Shown here one piece after another: positions 39,768-49,249 of a stretch of DNA of 64,000 nucleotides; within the stretch, counting starts at the first letter, position 1, and every line of letters starts with the position of its first letter. The position numbers and the translations under genes were made by a program. The DNA is from Portulaca oleracea (Eukaryota > Streptophyta > Magnoliopsida > Caryophyllales > Portulacaceae), in assembly GCA_029582165.1 (NCBI GenBank), contig CM055884.1:19065037-19129036 (forward strand), read 5' to 3'. Below the pieces are notes generated by a model. The model was not told the DNA's origin, made no database searches, and saw nothing but the letters and a program-made list of their open reading frames with translations.

Positions 39768-42449
39768 ATGCGGACTCGATCTCGACGAGGCCAAACTCCT
39801 ATAACTCCACCGAATCCGAATCCGGAGAGTATTATTCGCCAAGCTAACGCCGGCTCGAGAAGAAGAAGACAACAAAGGGAGCGAGAGACGATCGAAATTC
39901 CAATGGCTGACAGAGAACAAGATCCACCCCGTACCTTAGCATCATATTTCTTACCATCGTCAGGTACGGGAGGCGATCCCATCATATTACCTGCATTACC
40001 ACCAAACGCATCATTCGAGTTCAAATCGTATTTGTTGGAGATATTTGAGAACACTCCGTATCATGGAGGAGAGCATGAAAATCCCATCGACCACATCAAC
40101 AAGTTTGAGCAACGCATCAGTTTCGTACAAATGAATGGAGTCACCGCCGAATACATGAAGCTGAAGTTTTTCCCTCTCACTTTGAAGGGAAAAGCATTAT
40201 TGTGGCTTAACACGTGTCCACCGGGAACCTATTCTTCGTGGGATGCCCTTAGCCGCGACTTTCTTCAAAGGTTATTCCCCAATGATGAGACGTGTAGGTT
40301 GAGGCAAGCCATCATGAGTTTCAAACAAGAATCTGATGAGTCGGTATTTGAAGCGTGGGGGAGATCCAAGGGTCCCCAACGGAGGTGTCCACACCACAAT
40401 CTTGAGGATTGGTTATTATTGCATCACTTTTATTCCGGACTGAGTAGCTCTTTGCGCGAATCCATTGATCATGCCTCAGGAGGCATGTTCCTCAAGAAGA
40501 CGGCGGAAGAAGCAAATGTGTTCCTCCATGAGTTATCTCAAAACTCTCCATATTGGGGAGGCGGCCATAGTCCTAGAGATGGAGGTCCTTCTTTAGAAAG
40601 CAATCCTACTATCAAATTTCTCATGAATGCCGTTCTAGAGATACAGCAGAAGAAGGCTTTGGAAGAGACTACGAGGCAAGTAAAGGCAGCTCAAGAGGTA
40701 CCTATGATTATTCCGGATTCCCGAGCTCTTGTATGTGATTTTTGTGGAGGGTCACATTCTTTTCAAAGGTGTGAGGAATATCAAGCCGAGCTAGTCCAAG
40801 CTATCTATCGTAACAATAACCTTTCCTATCCAAACTCAAATCATTTTCGTCCACGTGGGAATTATACCTACAAGCAACAAGCTCCACAAAACCATAATCC
40901 ACCCCCCGGTTTCTCAAACCAAAACCGCCGCCAGTACCAACAAAACCCTCACCATCGTCAAACCTCCCAAGTATCCAAACCATCACAACAAGAACTTTCT
41001 TTTGAGCAAATCCTACAAAATATTTCCTTAACTCAAGATAAGATGTCCTTAGCTCAAGATAGGGACCAAGCACGCATAAAGAATCTTAAGTTACAAATGG
41101 CTCAAATAGTACAACAATCAAAACCTACTCAATCCCTCCCTAGCCAACCTCAACCGAACCCCAAGGGGCAACTGAATGTTATTACATTGAGGAGTGGTAG
41201 GGAGATTGAAGGGCCTAGGATGGTGATAGAGGATGTTTTGGGTGATAAAGAGGGTGATGTGGTGCATATCACGGAAGAAGAGGATTTAATAGAGGAACGG
41301 GAGAGTGAGTTTGTTTTAGGAGAGGGAGATGAGGAAGTTCATGTGGAGGAGTTGGGAGAAGCTAGTAAAGAAAGAGAGGAGATGGAGAAAGTAAGAAAAG
41401 GGAAAGGAATAATGATAGAAGAAGAGCCAATCCAAATCATTGAGAAGCCAAAGCTACCGCCGGTTCCTTTTCTCGAGTGGTTAGCAAAGCCAAAGTCCGA
41501 TGCGAAGTTTTCAAAGTTCATCGGGATGCTCAAAAAGCTTCAAGTAAACATTCCATTTCTTGATGCTATTTCCGAACTCCCATCTTTCAAGAAGCATTTG
41601 AAGGAGCTTCTCACCAGTAAAAGGAAAATTCAAGAGAAATCTACTATCCACTTGACGACGGATTGTAGTGCTATTATTGACAACAAATCACCGGAGAAGT
41701 TAGCCGACCTCGGGAGTTTTTCTATTTCTTGTACCATTGGTGACATGAGGATTGGTCGTGCTCTGTGTGATTTAGGAGCTAGTGTGAGCGTCATGCCTCA
41801 TTCTATATGTAAGAAGCTGAATCTCGACGATCTAACTCCTACGACAATTAATCTTCAATTGACCGACCGTTCCGTGCGAAGACCTTTGGGAATATTGGAG
41901 GACATTCCAATCCAAGTGGGCCGATTCTTGATTCCATGTGATTTTGTGATTTTAGAGATAGAGGAAGACAATAACATTCCCATCATTTTGGGAAGGTCGT
42001 TTTTTGCTACGGCGGAAGCAATAATCGATGTGAAGCTTGGTAGTATGTCGTTGAATGTCGGAGATGAAAGCATCATTTTTAACCTCGAGGGGTCATTGAA
42101 AGGTCCATCGTATGGGGACTCGTGTTATGCTATCGATATGATGGAGGTCCTTGTTGATGAATATATTGAGGACTCTCATGTACTTGAATCCAGTTGCGAC
42201 GATCCTTTGGAAGCTTGTCTATTGGAATCTTTCCAATTTGAGACCGACGGCACCGATATTACCTTCTTCACCAACCTTTTTGATTCATCACCCATGCATG
42301 AGGAGATTATTATTGACGAGCCTCATATTGAGTGTATGGAGATTCAAGATGCGATCTACAAGGGTATGTCTTCTTCTCTAACTAAATCCTCTACTCCTTT
42401 AAAGCTTAAACCTTTACCCCCCTTCCCTACAATATGCTTTCTTGGATGA
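39768..42449 (+). CDS. Gag-protease of Athila-type element C1
   Basis: The ATG at 39768 is the first in a frame of 893 codons. Order: basic N terminus (MRTRSRRGQTPITPP), capsid domain with ENPIDHINKFEQRI, KGKALLWLNTCPPGTYSSWD and FLKKTAEEANVFLHEL, a short zinc-knuckle-like CDFCGGSHSFQRC, a Gln/Pro-rich linker, an acidic part, and an aspartic protease with GRALCDLGASVSVMP (about 41756-41800) and IPIILGRSFFATAEAIID. The frame shifts at a run of six Cs (42417-42422); C2 has five there and would continue into pol, so this indel cuts gag-pro from pol. Otherwise it looks complete. It could still supply capsid protein if transcribed. Confidence 0.85.
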   Translation: MRTRSRRGQTPITPPNPNPESIIRQANAGSRRRRQQRERETIEIPMADREQDPPRTLASYFLPSSGTGGDPIILPALPPNASFEFKSYLLEIFENTPYHGGEHENPIDHINKFEQRISFVQMNGVTAEYMKLKFFPLTLKGKALLWLNTCPPGTYSSWDALSRDFLQRLFPNDETCRLRQAIMSFKQESDESVFEAWGRSKGPQRRCPHHNLEDWLLLHHFYSGLSSSLRESIDHASGGMFLKKTAEEANVFLHELSQNSPYWGGGHSPRDGGPSLESNPTIKFLMNAVLEIQQKKALEETTRQVKAAQEVPMIIPDSRALVCDFCGGSHSFQRCEEYQAELVQAIYRNNNLSYPNSNHFRPRGNYTYKQQAPQNHNPPPGFSNQNRRQYQQNPHHRQTSQVSKPSQQELSFEQILQNISLTQDKMSLAQDRDQARIKNLKLQMAQIVQQSKPTQSLPSQPQPNPKGQLNVITLRSGREIEGPRMVIEDVLGDKEGDVVHITEEEDLIEERESEFVLGEGDEEVHVEELGEASKEREEMEKVRKGKGIMIEEEPIQIIEKPKLPPVPFLEWLAKPKSDAKFSKFIGMLKKLQVNIPFLDAISELPSFKKHLKELLTSKRKIQEKSTIHLTTDCSAIIDNKSPEKLADLGSFSISCTIGDMRIGRALCDLGASVSVMPHSICKKLNLDDLTPTTINLQLTDRSVRRPLGILEDIPIQVGRFLIPCDFVILEIEEDNNIPIILGRSFFATAEAIIDVKLGSMSLNVGDESIIFNLEGSLKGPSYGDSCYAIDMMEVLVDEYIEDSHVLESSCDDPLEACLLESFQFETDGTDITFFTNLFDSSPMHEEIIIDEPHIECMEIQDAIYKGMSSSLTKSSTPLKLKPLPPFPTICFLG

Positions 42450-43044
42450 TGAGAAGTCTTGTCCTGTTATTGTAAATGCTAAACTGCATGATTCTGATCT
42501 GTCCAAGTTGCTTGATTTGCTTAGAAAGCATAGGGGTGCTTTAGGTTATAAAATAGAGGATTTGAAAGGTTTGTCCCCTTCTATATGTATGCATTCAATT
42601 GATTTGTTAGAGGATGCAAAACTAACTAGGCAACCCCAGCGTCGATTAACCCCTAATATGCAAGAGGTGGTCAAAAAGAAAGTAGTAAAGTTGTTAGCTG
42701 CTGGGATCATCTTCCCCACCGCAAATAGCGAATGGGTAAGCCCGGTTCAGTGTGTACCTAAGAAGGGTGGTTTGACTGTGATTGAGAATGAAAAGAATGA
42801 ACTAGTTAGTACCCGAACCGTCACCGGTTGGAGGATGTGCATTGACTACCGTCAATTAAATAAAGTAACAAAGAAAGCCCATTTCCCTCTCCCCTTTATT
42901 GACCAGATGTTGGAGAGGTTGGTGGGTCATTCGTACTTCTGTTTTCTTGATGGGTACTCGGGTTTCTTCCAAATTCCAATCCACCCCGCACATCAAGAAA
43001 AGACTACTTTCACTTGCCCATATGGTACATTTGCTTATCGACGG
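42450..43044 (+). pseudogene. Reverse transcriptase of C1, N-terminal part
   Basis: The frame reads DDEKSCPVIVNAKLHDSDLS, GIIFPTANSEWVSPVQCVPK, GWRMCIDYRQLNKVTKKAHF and YFCFLDGYSGFFQIPIHPAH, the fingers and start of the palm of an Athila-type RT. It ends at TCPYGTFAYRR, where the LTR start of C2 begins at 43045. The catalytic F-L-D-D box lies outside. No stop occurs within the retained part. Confidence 0.9.
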
Positions 43045-43185
43045 TGTTTAGACCCAATTTTGTGTCTAAATACCGCCTAAATCCTTAGGCTTTTGAGTTG
43101 TTTCGTAGTTTAATTTAATAACTTTTTAATGCGTTTTTGGTAATTTTGTAGATTTTGAAGTTTTTACACAAAACGAGGTCCCATC

Positions 43186-44049
43186 TTGATGCTCAAAAAG
43201 CTTGAAGTAAACATTCCGTTTCTTGATGCTATTTCCGAGGTCCCATCTTTCAAGAAGCATTTAAAGGAGCTTCTCACAAGCAAAAGGAGGATTCAAGAGA
43301 AATCTACGATCCATTTGACAGCGGATTGTAGTGCCATTATTGGTAACAAATCCCCGGAGAAGTTAGCCGACCCCGGAAGCTTTTCTATTCCATGCACCAT
43401 TGGTGACATGCGGATTGGTCATGCCCTTTGCGATCTAGAAGCGAGTGTAAGCGTCATGTCTTATTCGATTTGCAAGAAGTTGAATCTTGACGATCTAGCT
43501 CCTACAAAAATTAACCTCCAATTGGCCGACCGTTCCGTGCGAAGACCTTTGGGAATATTGGAGCACATCCCGGTCCAAGTAGGGCGGTTTTTGATTCTGT
43601 GTGATTTCGTGATCTTGGAGATGGAGGAAGACAACAACATCCCCATCATTTTGGGAAGGTCGTTCCTTACCACGGCAGGAGCAATAATTGATGTCAAAAA
43701 TGGAAGCATGTCGTTGAATGTTGGTAATGAAAGCATCATTTTTCAACTTGAGGGGTCACTGAAAGGTCCCTCGTATGGGGACTCGTGCTATGCTCTTGAT
43801 ATGATGGAGTTTCTTGTTGATGAGTACATTGAGGACTCCCATCTACTTGAGTCTACATGCGACGATCCCTTGGGAGCTTGCTTATTGGAATCCTTCCAAT
43901 TTGAGACCGGTGGCACTGATATTACCTTCTTCACCAACCTTCTTGACTCATCACCCATGCATGAGGAGATTATTATTGACGAGCCTTATATGGAGTACAT
44001 GGAAATTCAAGATGCGATCTACAAAGGTATGTTTTCCTCTCAAATTTAA
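43186..44049 (+). pseudogene. Protease region of C2
   Basis: The 287-codon frame matches the C-terminal third of the C1 gag-protease. The active-site motif reads HALCDLEASVSVM where C1 has RALCDLGASVSVM: Gly is replaced by Glu next to the catalytic Asp, which should kill the protease. IPIILGRSFLTTAGAIID follows. The frame ends at a TAA (44047-44049) not present in C1. Confidence 0.9.
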
Positions 44050-45230
44050 GCTTCTATTCCTTTAGATCTCAAACCTTTGCCCCCTTCCCTTCAATATGCT
44101 TTCTTAGATGATGAGAAATCTTGCCCGGTCATTGTGAATGTGAAATTGAATGATTCCGAATTGTCCAAATTGCTTGAGTTGCTTAGAAAACATAGGGGTC
44201 ACTAGATTATAAGATAGAGGATTTGAAAGGTCTGTCCCCTTCTATATGCATGCATTCAATTGACTTATTAGAAGATGCAAAGCCTACTAGACAACCCCAG
44301 TGTCGTTTAAATCCCAATATGCAAGAGGTGGTTAAAAAGGAAGTAGTGAAGTTGCTAGCTGCTGGGATCATCTTCCCCATCGCAAATAGCGAATGGGTAA
44401 GCCCGGTTCAGTGTGTACCCAAGAAGGGTGGAATGACTGTGATTGAAAATGACAAGAAATAACTAGTTAGTACCCGGACCGTCACCGGTTGGCGGATGTG
44501 CATTGACTACTGCCAGCTTAACAAAGTAACGAAGAAGGACCATTTCCCCCTTCCTTTTATTGACCAGATGTTAGAACGGTTGGCAGGTCACTCGTATTTT
44601 TGCTTTTTGGATGGGTAATCGGGGTTCTTTCAAATTCCAATCCACCCCTCACATCAAGAGAAAACTACCTTCACTTGCCCATATGGGACTTTTGCTTATA
44701 GTCGCATGCCTTTTTGGTTATGTAATGTACCGGGGACATTTCAACGTTGCAAGATGGCTATCTTTAGTGATTTCATTGAAAAATGCATGGAAGTCTTTTT
44801 GGACGATTTTTCTGTCTATGGTAATACCTTTGATGATTGTTTGCTCAATTTGGAGAAAGTTCTAACCCGTTGTGAGGAAGTTGACTTAGTGTTGAATTGG
44901 GAGATATGCCACTTCATGGTGGAAGAAGGTATTGTGTTGGGTCATTTAATTTCTTCTAAGGGCATTGATGTGGACAAGGCTAAAGTTGAGGTTATAGAGC
45001 GCCTACCACCCCCAGTTTCTATTAAGTGGGTGCGTAGCTTCCTTAGCCATGCCGTCTTTTATCGCCGGTTCGTCAAGGATTTTTCCAAAATCGCTCGACC
45101 TCTAACTGATCTCTTGTGCAAGGATGCCCCTTTCTCTTTTACTGACGAGTGCCTTGAGTCATTTTATAGGTTGAAGCAGGCTTTGATTTCCGCCCTGGTA
45201 GTTCAACCTGCGGATTGGACCTACCCTTTG
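44050..45230 (+). pseudogene. Reverse transcriptase of C2
   Basis: It is collinear with C1 RT and continues past it. One base is missing near 44200. Stops: TAA at 44460-44462 (an E codon in C1) and TAA at 44616-44618 (Y in C1). The catalytic box FLDDFSVYG is intact (about 44794-44820). It continues with GHLISSKGIDVDKAKVEVIE and FYRRFVKDFSKIARPLTDLL, the connection to RNase H. A frameshift near 45215 ends the frame. Confidence 0.9.
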
Positions 45231-45751
45231 AAATCATGGCCGATGCGAGCGACTTCGCCGTGGGAGCGTGTTTGGCTCAAATAATAGAGAAGAAACCAAG
45301 AGTCATCTACTATGCAAGCCATGCGCTTGATAGTGCGCAAAGGAACTACACGACCACGGAGAAGGAGCTTTTGGCAATCATTTTTGCGCTCAACAAATTC
45401 CGGCAATACCTTATGTTCTCTAAGGTGGTAGTTTACACGGATCATGCCGCGATTAAATATTTGATGGGGAAGAAGGAAACAAAGTCGAGGCTTATACGGT
45501 GGGTCTTGCTTATGCAAGAGTTTGATTTGGAAATCCGCGACAAGGCCGGCACGAAAAATGTCGTAGCCGATCACCTATCAGGAATTCTTGTCGATTTGAA
45601 GGACACGCAACCAATTGTAGATGCCTTCCTGGATGAGCGACTCATGGCTATCAACTCTCACCCATGGTATGCGGACATCGTGAACTACTTGGCCAGTGGG
45701 GTGCCTCCTCAAAATCTGAACATCAAAAGAAGAAGTTCTTTCACGATGTAA
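45215..45751 (+). pseudogene. RNase H of C2
   Basis: [15 protein letters not shown] has the first catalytic Asp; [20 protein letters not shown] has the Glu; [13 protein letters not shown] has the second Asp; NVVADHLSG has the last. All four acidic residues are present. The enzyme removes the RNA strand after copying. A frameshift at about 45740 separates it from integrase. Confidence 0.9.
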
Positions 45752-46948
45752 ACCATTTCTTTTGGGACAATCCATTCCTATTCCGGTTATGCAATGACGG
45801 GATGTATAGGCGATGTCTCCCCGAGAGCGAGGTGCAATATGTTTTGACGCATTGTCACGAATTCCCGGTGGGAGGTCACAGTGGCTCCCAAAAGACGGCG
45901 GCAAGAGTTCTACAAGCCGGCTATTGGTGGCCGACTCTCTTTCACGACGCCCATCTTCATGTCAAGCAATACGAAAAAATGCCAAAGATCCGGAAATATT
46001 TCCCGGAAGAATGAAGCACCATTGAACTTCATCCTTGAGGTAGAAGTTTTCGATGTATGGGGGTTAGATTTCATGGGTCCCTTCCCGTCATCACGGGGTT
46101 TTCAATACATCCTAGTGGTAGTGGATTATGTTTCCAAATGTGTCGAAGCTATCCCATGCGTGAAGTGCGATGGAAAGTCCGTGTCGAGATTCTTGAAAAA
46201 GATTCTATTCCCAAGATTTGGCATTCCACGAGTTATCATTAGCGACAACGGATCCCACTTCATCGAGAAGAAGTTTGAGTCCCTCTTGGCAAAGTATGGC
46301 ATCAATCATAAGAAGGGACTCCCTTATCATCCACAAACACAAGGACAAGTAGAAATCTCAAACCGTGCTATCAAAGAGATCTTGGAAAAGATGGTCAGCT
46401 CTTCACGGAAGGATTGGGCAGAGAGATTGGATGAAGTCTTGTGGTCATATCGCACTGCCTACAAGACACCGATCGGTACTACTCCGCATCGTCTTGTCTA
46501 TGGGAAGGCATGTCACTTTCCCGTAGAGCTTGAGCATAAAACGATGTGGGCAATCAAGAAGTTGAATTTCGATCTCAAGGCGGCCGGAGCTAGTCGTTTA
46601 TTTCAATTAGAAGAACTCGAGGAGTTGTGGCGTCATGCTTATGAAAATAACAAGATCTACAAGGAAAGAACGAAAGCTTGGCATGATAAGAGGTTGAACT
46701 GTCGTGAGTTTGTGGTAGGCGATAGGGTTCTCATCTTCAACTCAAGGCTGAAGTTATTCTCCGAGAAATTGAGATCAAGATGGTCCGGGCCATTTGAAAT
46801 TTTGAGAATTCTTCCCGCCGGGGTGGTTAAATTGAAGAACGAAAAAGGGGATTGTTTCAAGGTGAACTCATCAAAGCTTAAACCATACTTCATGGGCGAG
46901 GAATACGCGGGGACAGTTGTGGTGTACCTCGCGAACTTTGAAGGTTGA
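45664..46948 (+). pseudogene. Integrase of C2
   Basis: The zinc-binding part reads HCHEFPVGGHSGSQKTAARV, YWWPTLFHDA in one frame to 46014, but the Cys pair is lost (VKQYEKMPKI). From about 45970 another frame carries the catalytic core: VWGLDFMGPFPSS, VIISDNGSHF and GQVEISNRAIKEIL hold the D, D and E. WAIKKLNFDLKAAG, then VLIFNSRLKLF and KLRSRWSGPFEI show the Athila-type C-terminal part. The core is uninterrupted for over 300 codons; no chromodomain. The frame ends at 46948. Confidence 0.9.
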
Positions 46949-48184
46949 AAGCATCGGGGTAGGTCAAGCTAGGACATAAAACAAGCACCCGGGAGAGGTA
47001 CGAACTACTTCCCCTTCTCTTAGTGTTTTCTTTCATTTTTCTTTCATTTTATTTCTCTTGTTTTAGCATTTTCTTTTTCTTAGTTTTTGCCTAAAGTTTG
47101 AGAAAAAGAATGAAAAGAGTGAAAAATGAAAAAGTTGAAAAAATATCGAGAGTGAAAAGAGGTTCTATGAAGGACGTGATTCAAAGTGGTTTTTGAGTGT
47201 TGGGAAAGTGTCTTTGAATGTTGATTAAGCGAGAAAGAAAAGGGAGTGGATGATAATGAGAGAGTAGAATTTTAGGTCTTAACATTTTTTCCAAGTTTCT
47301 GAGTCTTGTAGGTACTGGGGAGAGGTCGAAGGGGACCATACCCAGGGTAGGATTCACCGTAGCCACGGTCCCAACACAACACTTTTGCCCAGATTTCTGA
47401 CCGACGGAGACCATACCTACGGTGGGCTTCACCGTAGCCACGGTCAAGTTATGGCATGATTTTCCTATTTTTGGCCCAGCAGCTACACCATACCTACGGT
47501 ACATTTCACCGTAGCCACGGTCGCAGAACAGCAACTTTGCCCTAAAATTTTGGCAGAGTGAGACCGCACCTACGGTCCAAGAGACCGTACCTACGGTCTC
47601 TCGAACTGCAGTGAAATGTCGGGGGGTTTAAACACCCTTCTCCCTCATTTTCACTCATTTCTTTTCCTTCTCACTCATTTCTTTTCCTTCTCCCTCACTC
47701 GAAAAACCCTCCCTCTCACACCAAACCTTCATTCCCTTGCCCAATTTGACAAATCCGTCACAAAATCCTTCCCTTCTCTCCAATTTCTCCCTCGTTTTTG
47801 CCCTAGCTGCGCTGCAATTCGCTTCCTCGCCATTTTCGGGGTCCTTGAAGCAGACTTTATGGCTTTTTGATTCTTGTTGGGGCTTGAATTTGTCAAGGAA
47901 TCTCTTCCAAGGCTTTAACTCAGGTATTCCTTGTTTGTTGGTGCAACAAAACTCGTTTTTATTGCAACTTTGGGTCGATTTTTGTGCACGACTTTGTGGG
48001 TCTTGGTTGGATGCTTTTGGTTGAGTTTGGAGATGCCGATTTGATTGTTAGATTGGAGATTGGAGTGTATTGGTGAAATTCTTGGTTGAGATTTTGTTGT
48101 TATTCGGGATTTTGTGGTTTCTCGGGATTTTAGGTTAGTGTCGTTGTTTTCGTTGTTGTGGTTGTTTTGCTTTCAGTTGTTTCA
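46949..48184 (+). other. C2 noncoding region between pol and third ORF
   Basis: It contains a palindrome array (47330-47600), a CT-rich leader-like part (47630-47780) and a possible intron: CAG/GTATTCC at 47924 and a TTTTGCTTTCAG acceptor ending at 48176, nine bases before the ATG at 48185. The sequence looks like a promoter with a 5' leader rather than a simple spacer. Splice sites are predicted by eye only. Confidence 0.5.
47330..47600. promoter_or_regulatory. Palindrome array upstream of the third ORF in C2
   Basis: ACCGTAGCCACGGT occurs perfectly at 47356-47369, 47431-47444 and 47508-47521, spaced 75 and 77 bp. Each is preceded by a (GA)CCATACC-like word. A longer unit GAGACCGTACCTACGGTCTC (47581-47600; nine-base arms, two-base spacer) closes the array. 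They are the same type as in the C1 LTR (ACCGTACCCACGGT) but lie inside the element. About 30 bp beyond is GGTTTAAACACC. Confidence 0.85.
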
Positions 48185-49249
48185 ATGGGACGAGCAAAAC
48201 ATGCCCAGTCCGAGCCAGAACTGACCCCTCCTCCTTCCACTTCGGAAGAACCTGATAAGACTCGTTACAAGGGTCAACTAGCCTCTTTGATTCAGTGTGA
48301 CCCGAAGGTGAAGGTCACCTTTAGGGACGAAATGCACAAGGCGAGGTACGCACGGTTGAAGCAACGGAAAATATGTGCTCCGGATTTGTATCATGAGGAA
48401 ACAGCGAAGGATGTGTATTGCAAACCAAGCATGGACTATTTCATAAAAGTGATGGGTTGGGAAATCTTCGCTACCATCAACGAGCCTATTGTCGACCAAC
48501 CGGTGCTCGAATTCTTGAGCTTTCTAGTGGTTCGGGAGGATGGTACTTCTACGGCCACCTTCTCTTACATAGTTTCCAAGAAGGAGGTGGAGTGTACGGT
48601 TCAAGACCTTTGCAACGCTTTCGGTCATCCTTTGGATGGTATCTTCTATGGTGAATGTGTCAAATTCGACGAGCAAGAAGCTATGAGAGCTATCACCTGT
48701 TGGAGGAGACGATATCCCAAGCTTCGGACTCGTAAACTACAAGTCCATTGTCCAAGCAATTCAAAAGCCCGGGACTTTTGCAACTTGAGTGTTCGCCTCT
48801 TTCACCGCATCATTTCAAGCTCCGCCTTTGGCCGCGACACTGGACAGTCAAACATTCGCAAGGACGATCTCTTCATCCTCTTCAACACAATCCATGGTCG
48901 CCGTGTAAACACCGGCTCTTGTATTCTTCATTGTCTTCAGGAGATAAGCCTTGAAACCCGTAACATGACCCTTGGCATGGGACACATTATTTGCCATTTT
49001 CTCAAGAAGCAAGGCTTCGAGTCCTATCTTGCCAAGTGGACTCCACGGTACTTCCCCGATCCCATCGATGGTGTTCGTTTGCGGAAGTTGGAATTCTTGG
49101 ATAAAAATAAAACACGAACACTTTACCGCCACGGGTACGATTCCCATAGTGTCGTGGTTCATTTGGCTGACGAGCATGCCGAAGAGCGCTTAGATGTCTC
49201 CGATCGACGAAATTGGTCTTGTGGCCAAGAATTCGAGGCGCTATTGTAA
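48185..49249 (+). pseudogene. Third ORF of C2, ATHILA ORF-1 type, cut by D
   Basis: The ATG at 48185 gives MGRAKHAQSEPELTPPPSTS; 354 codons follow without a stop until the LTR of D supplies TAA at 49247-49249. VSKKEVECTVQDLCNAFGHP and NIRKDDLFILFNTIHGRRVN fit the Athila 'ORF-1 family' domain found downstream of pol or alone in many plant genomes. It has sometimes been called env-like from its position, but I see no signal peptide or membrane segment in this part. Function unknown. The C terminus would continue beyond D. Confidence 0.7.

Larger units (their letters stand above)
37947..43044 (+). mobile_element. Element C1: Athila-type gypsy element, 5' part
   Basis: LTR, tRNA-Asp primer site, gag-protease frame and the first part of RT lie in order. 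It starts TGTTTAGACCCAATTTTG inside the RT of copia F. RT stops at 43044, where a second copy of the same LTR start begins (C2). The remaining RT, RNase H and integrase of C1 would lie beyond C2, to the right of the window. Gag-protease organisation and primer site are those of the Athila/Tat branch. Confidence 0.85.
43045..49244 (+). mobile_element. Element C2: second Athila-type copy, deleted for LTR end and gag
   Basis: About 130 bp of LTR start (43045-43176, the same sequence as 37947 onward) are joined directly to the end of gag-pro (about 43178), so most of the LTR, the primer site and gag are missing. Protease, RT, RNase H, integrase, a noncoding region and a third ORF follow. Insertion in the RT of C1 followed by a deletion fits; CCCATC words near both breakpoints suggest short-homology joining. 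D cuts it at 49245. Confidence 0.8.

Noticed and set aside
45881..46014. ATG at 45881 as the real start of integrase
   Set aside because: The frame upstream of about 45970 is the wrong phase of the zinc-binding part; integrase is a polyprotein segment and the ATG is incidental.
47330..47600. CRISPR-like array
   Set aside because: Regular palindromic repeats but in a plant retrotransposon, with related spacers and no associated genes.
48185..49249. Third ORF of C2 as a viral envelope gene
   Set aside because: No signal peptide, membrane segment or cleavage site is visible; the domain fits the ATHILA ORF-1 family of unknown function.
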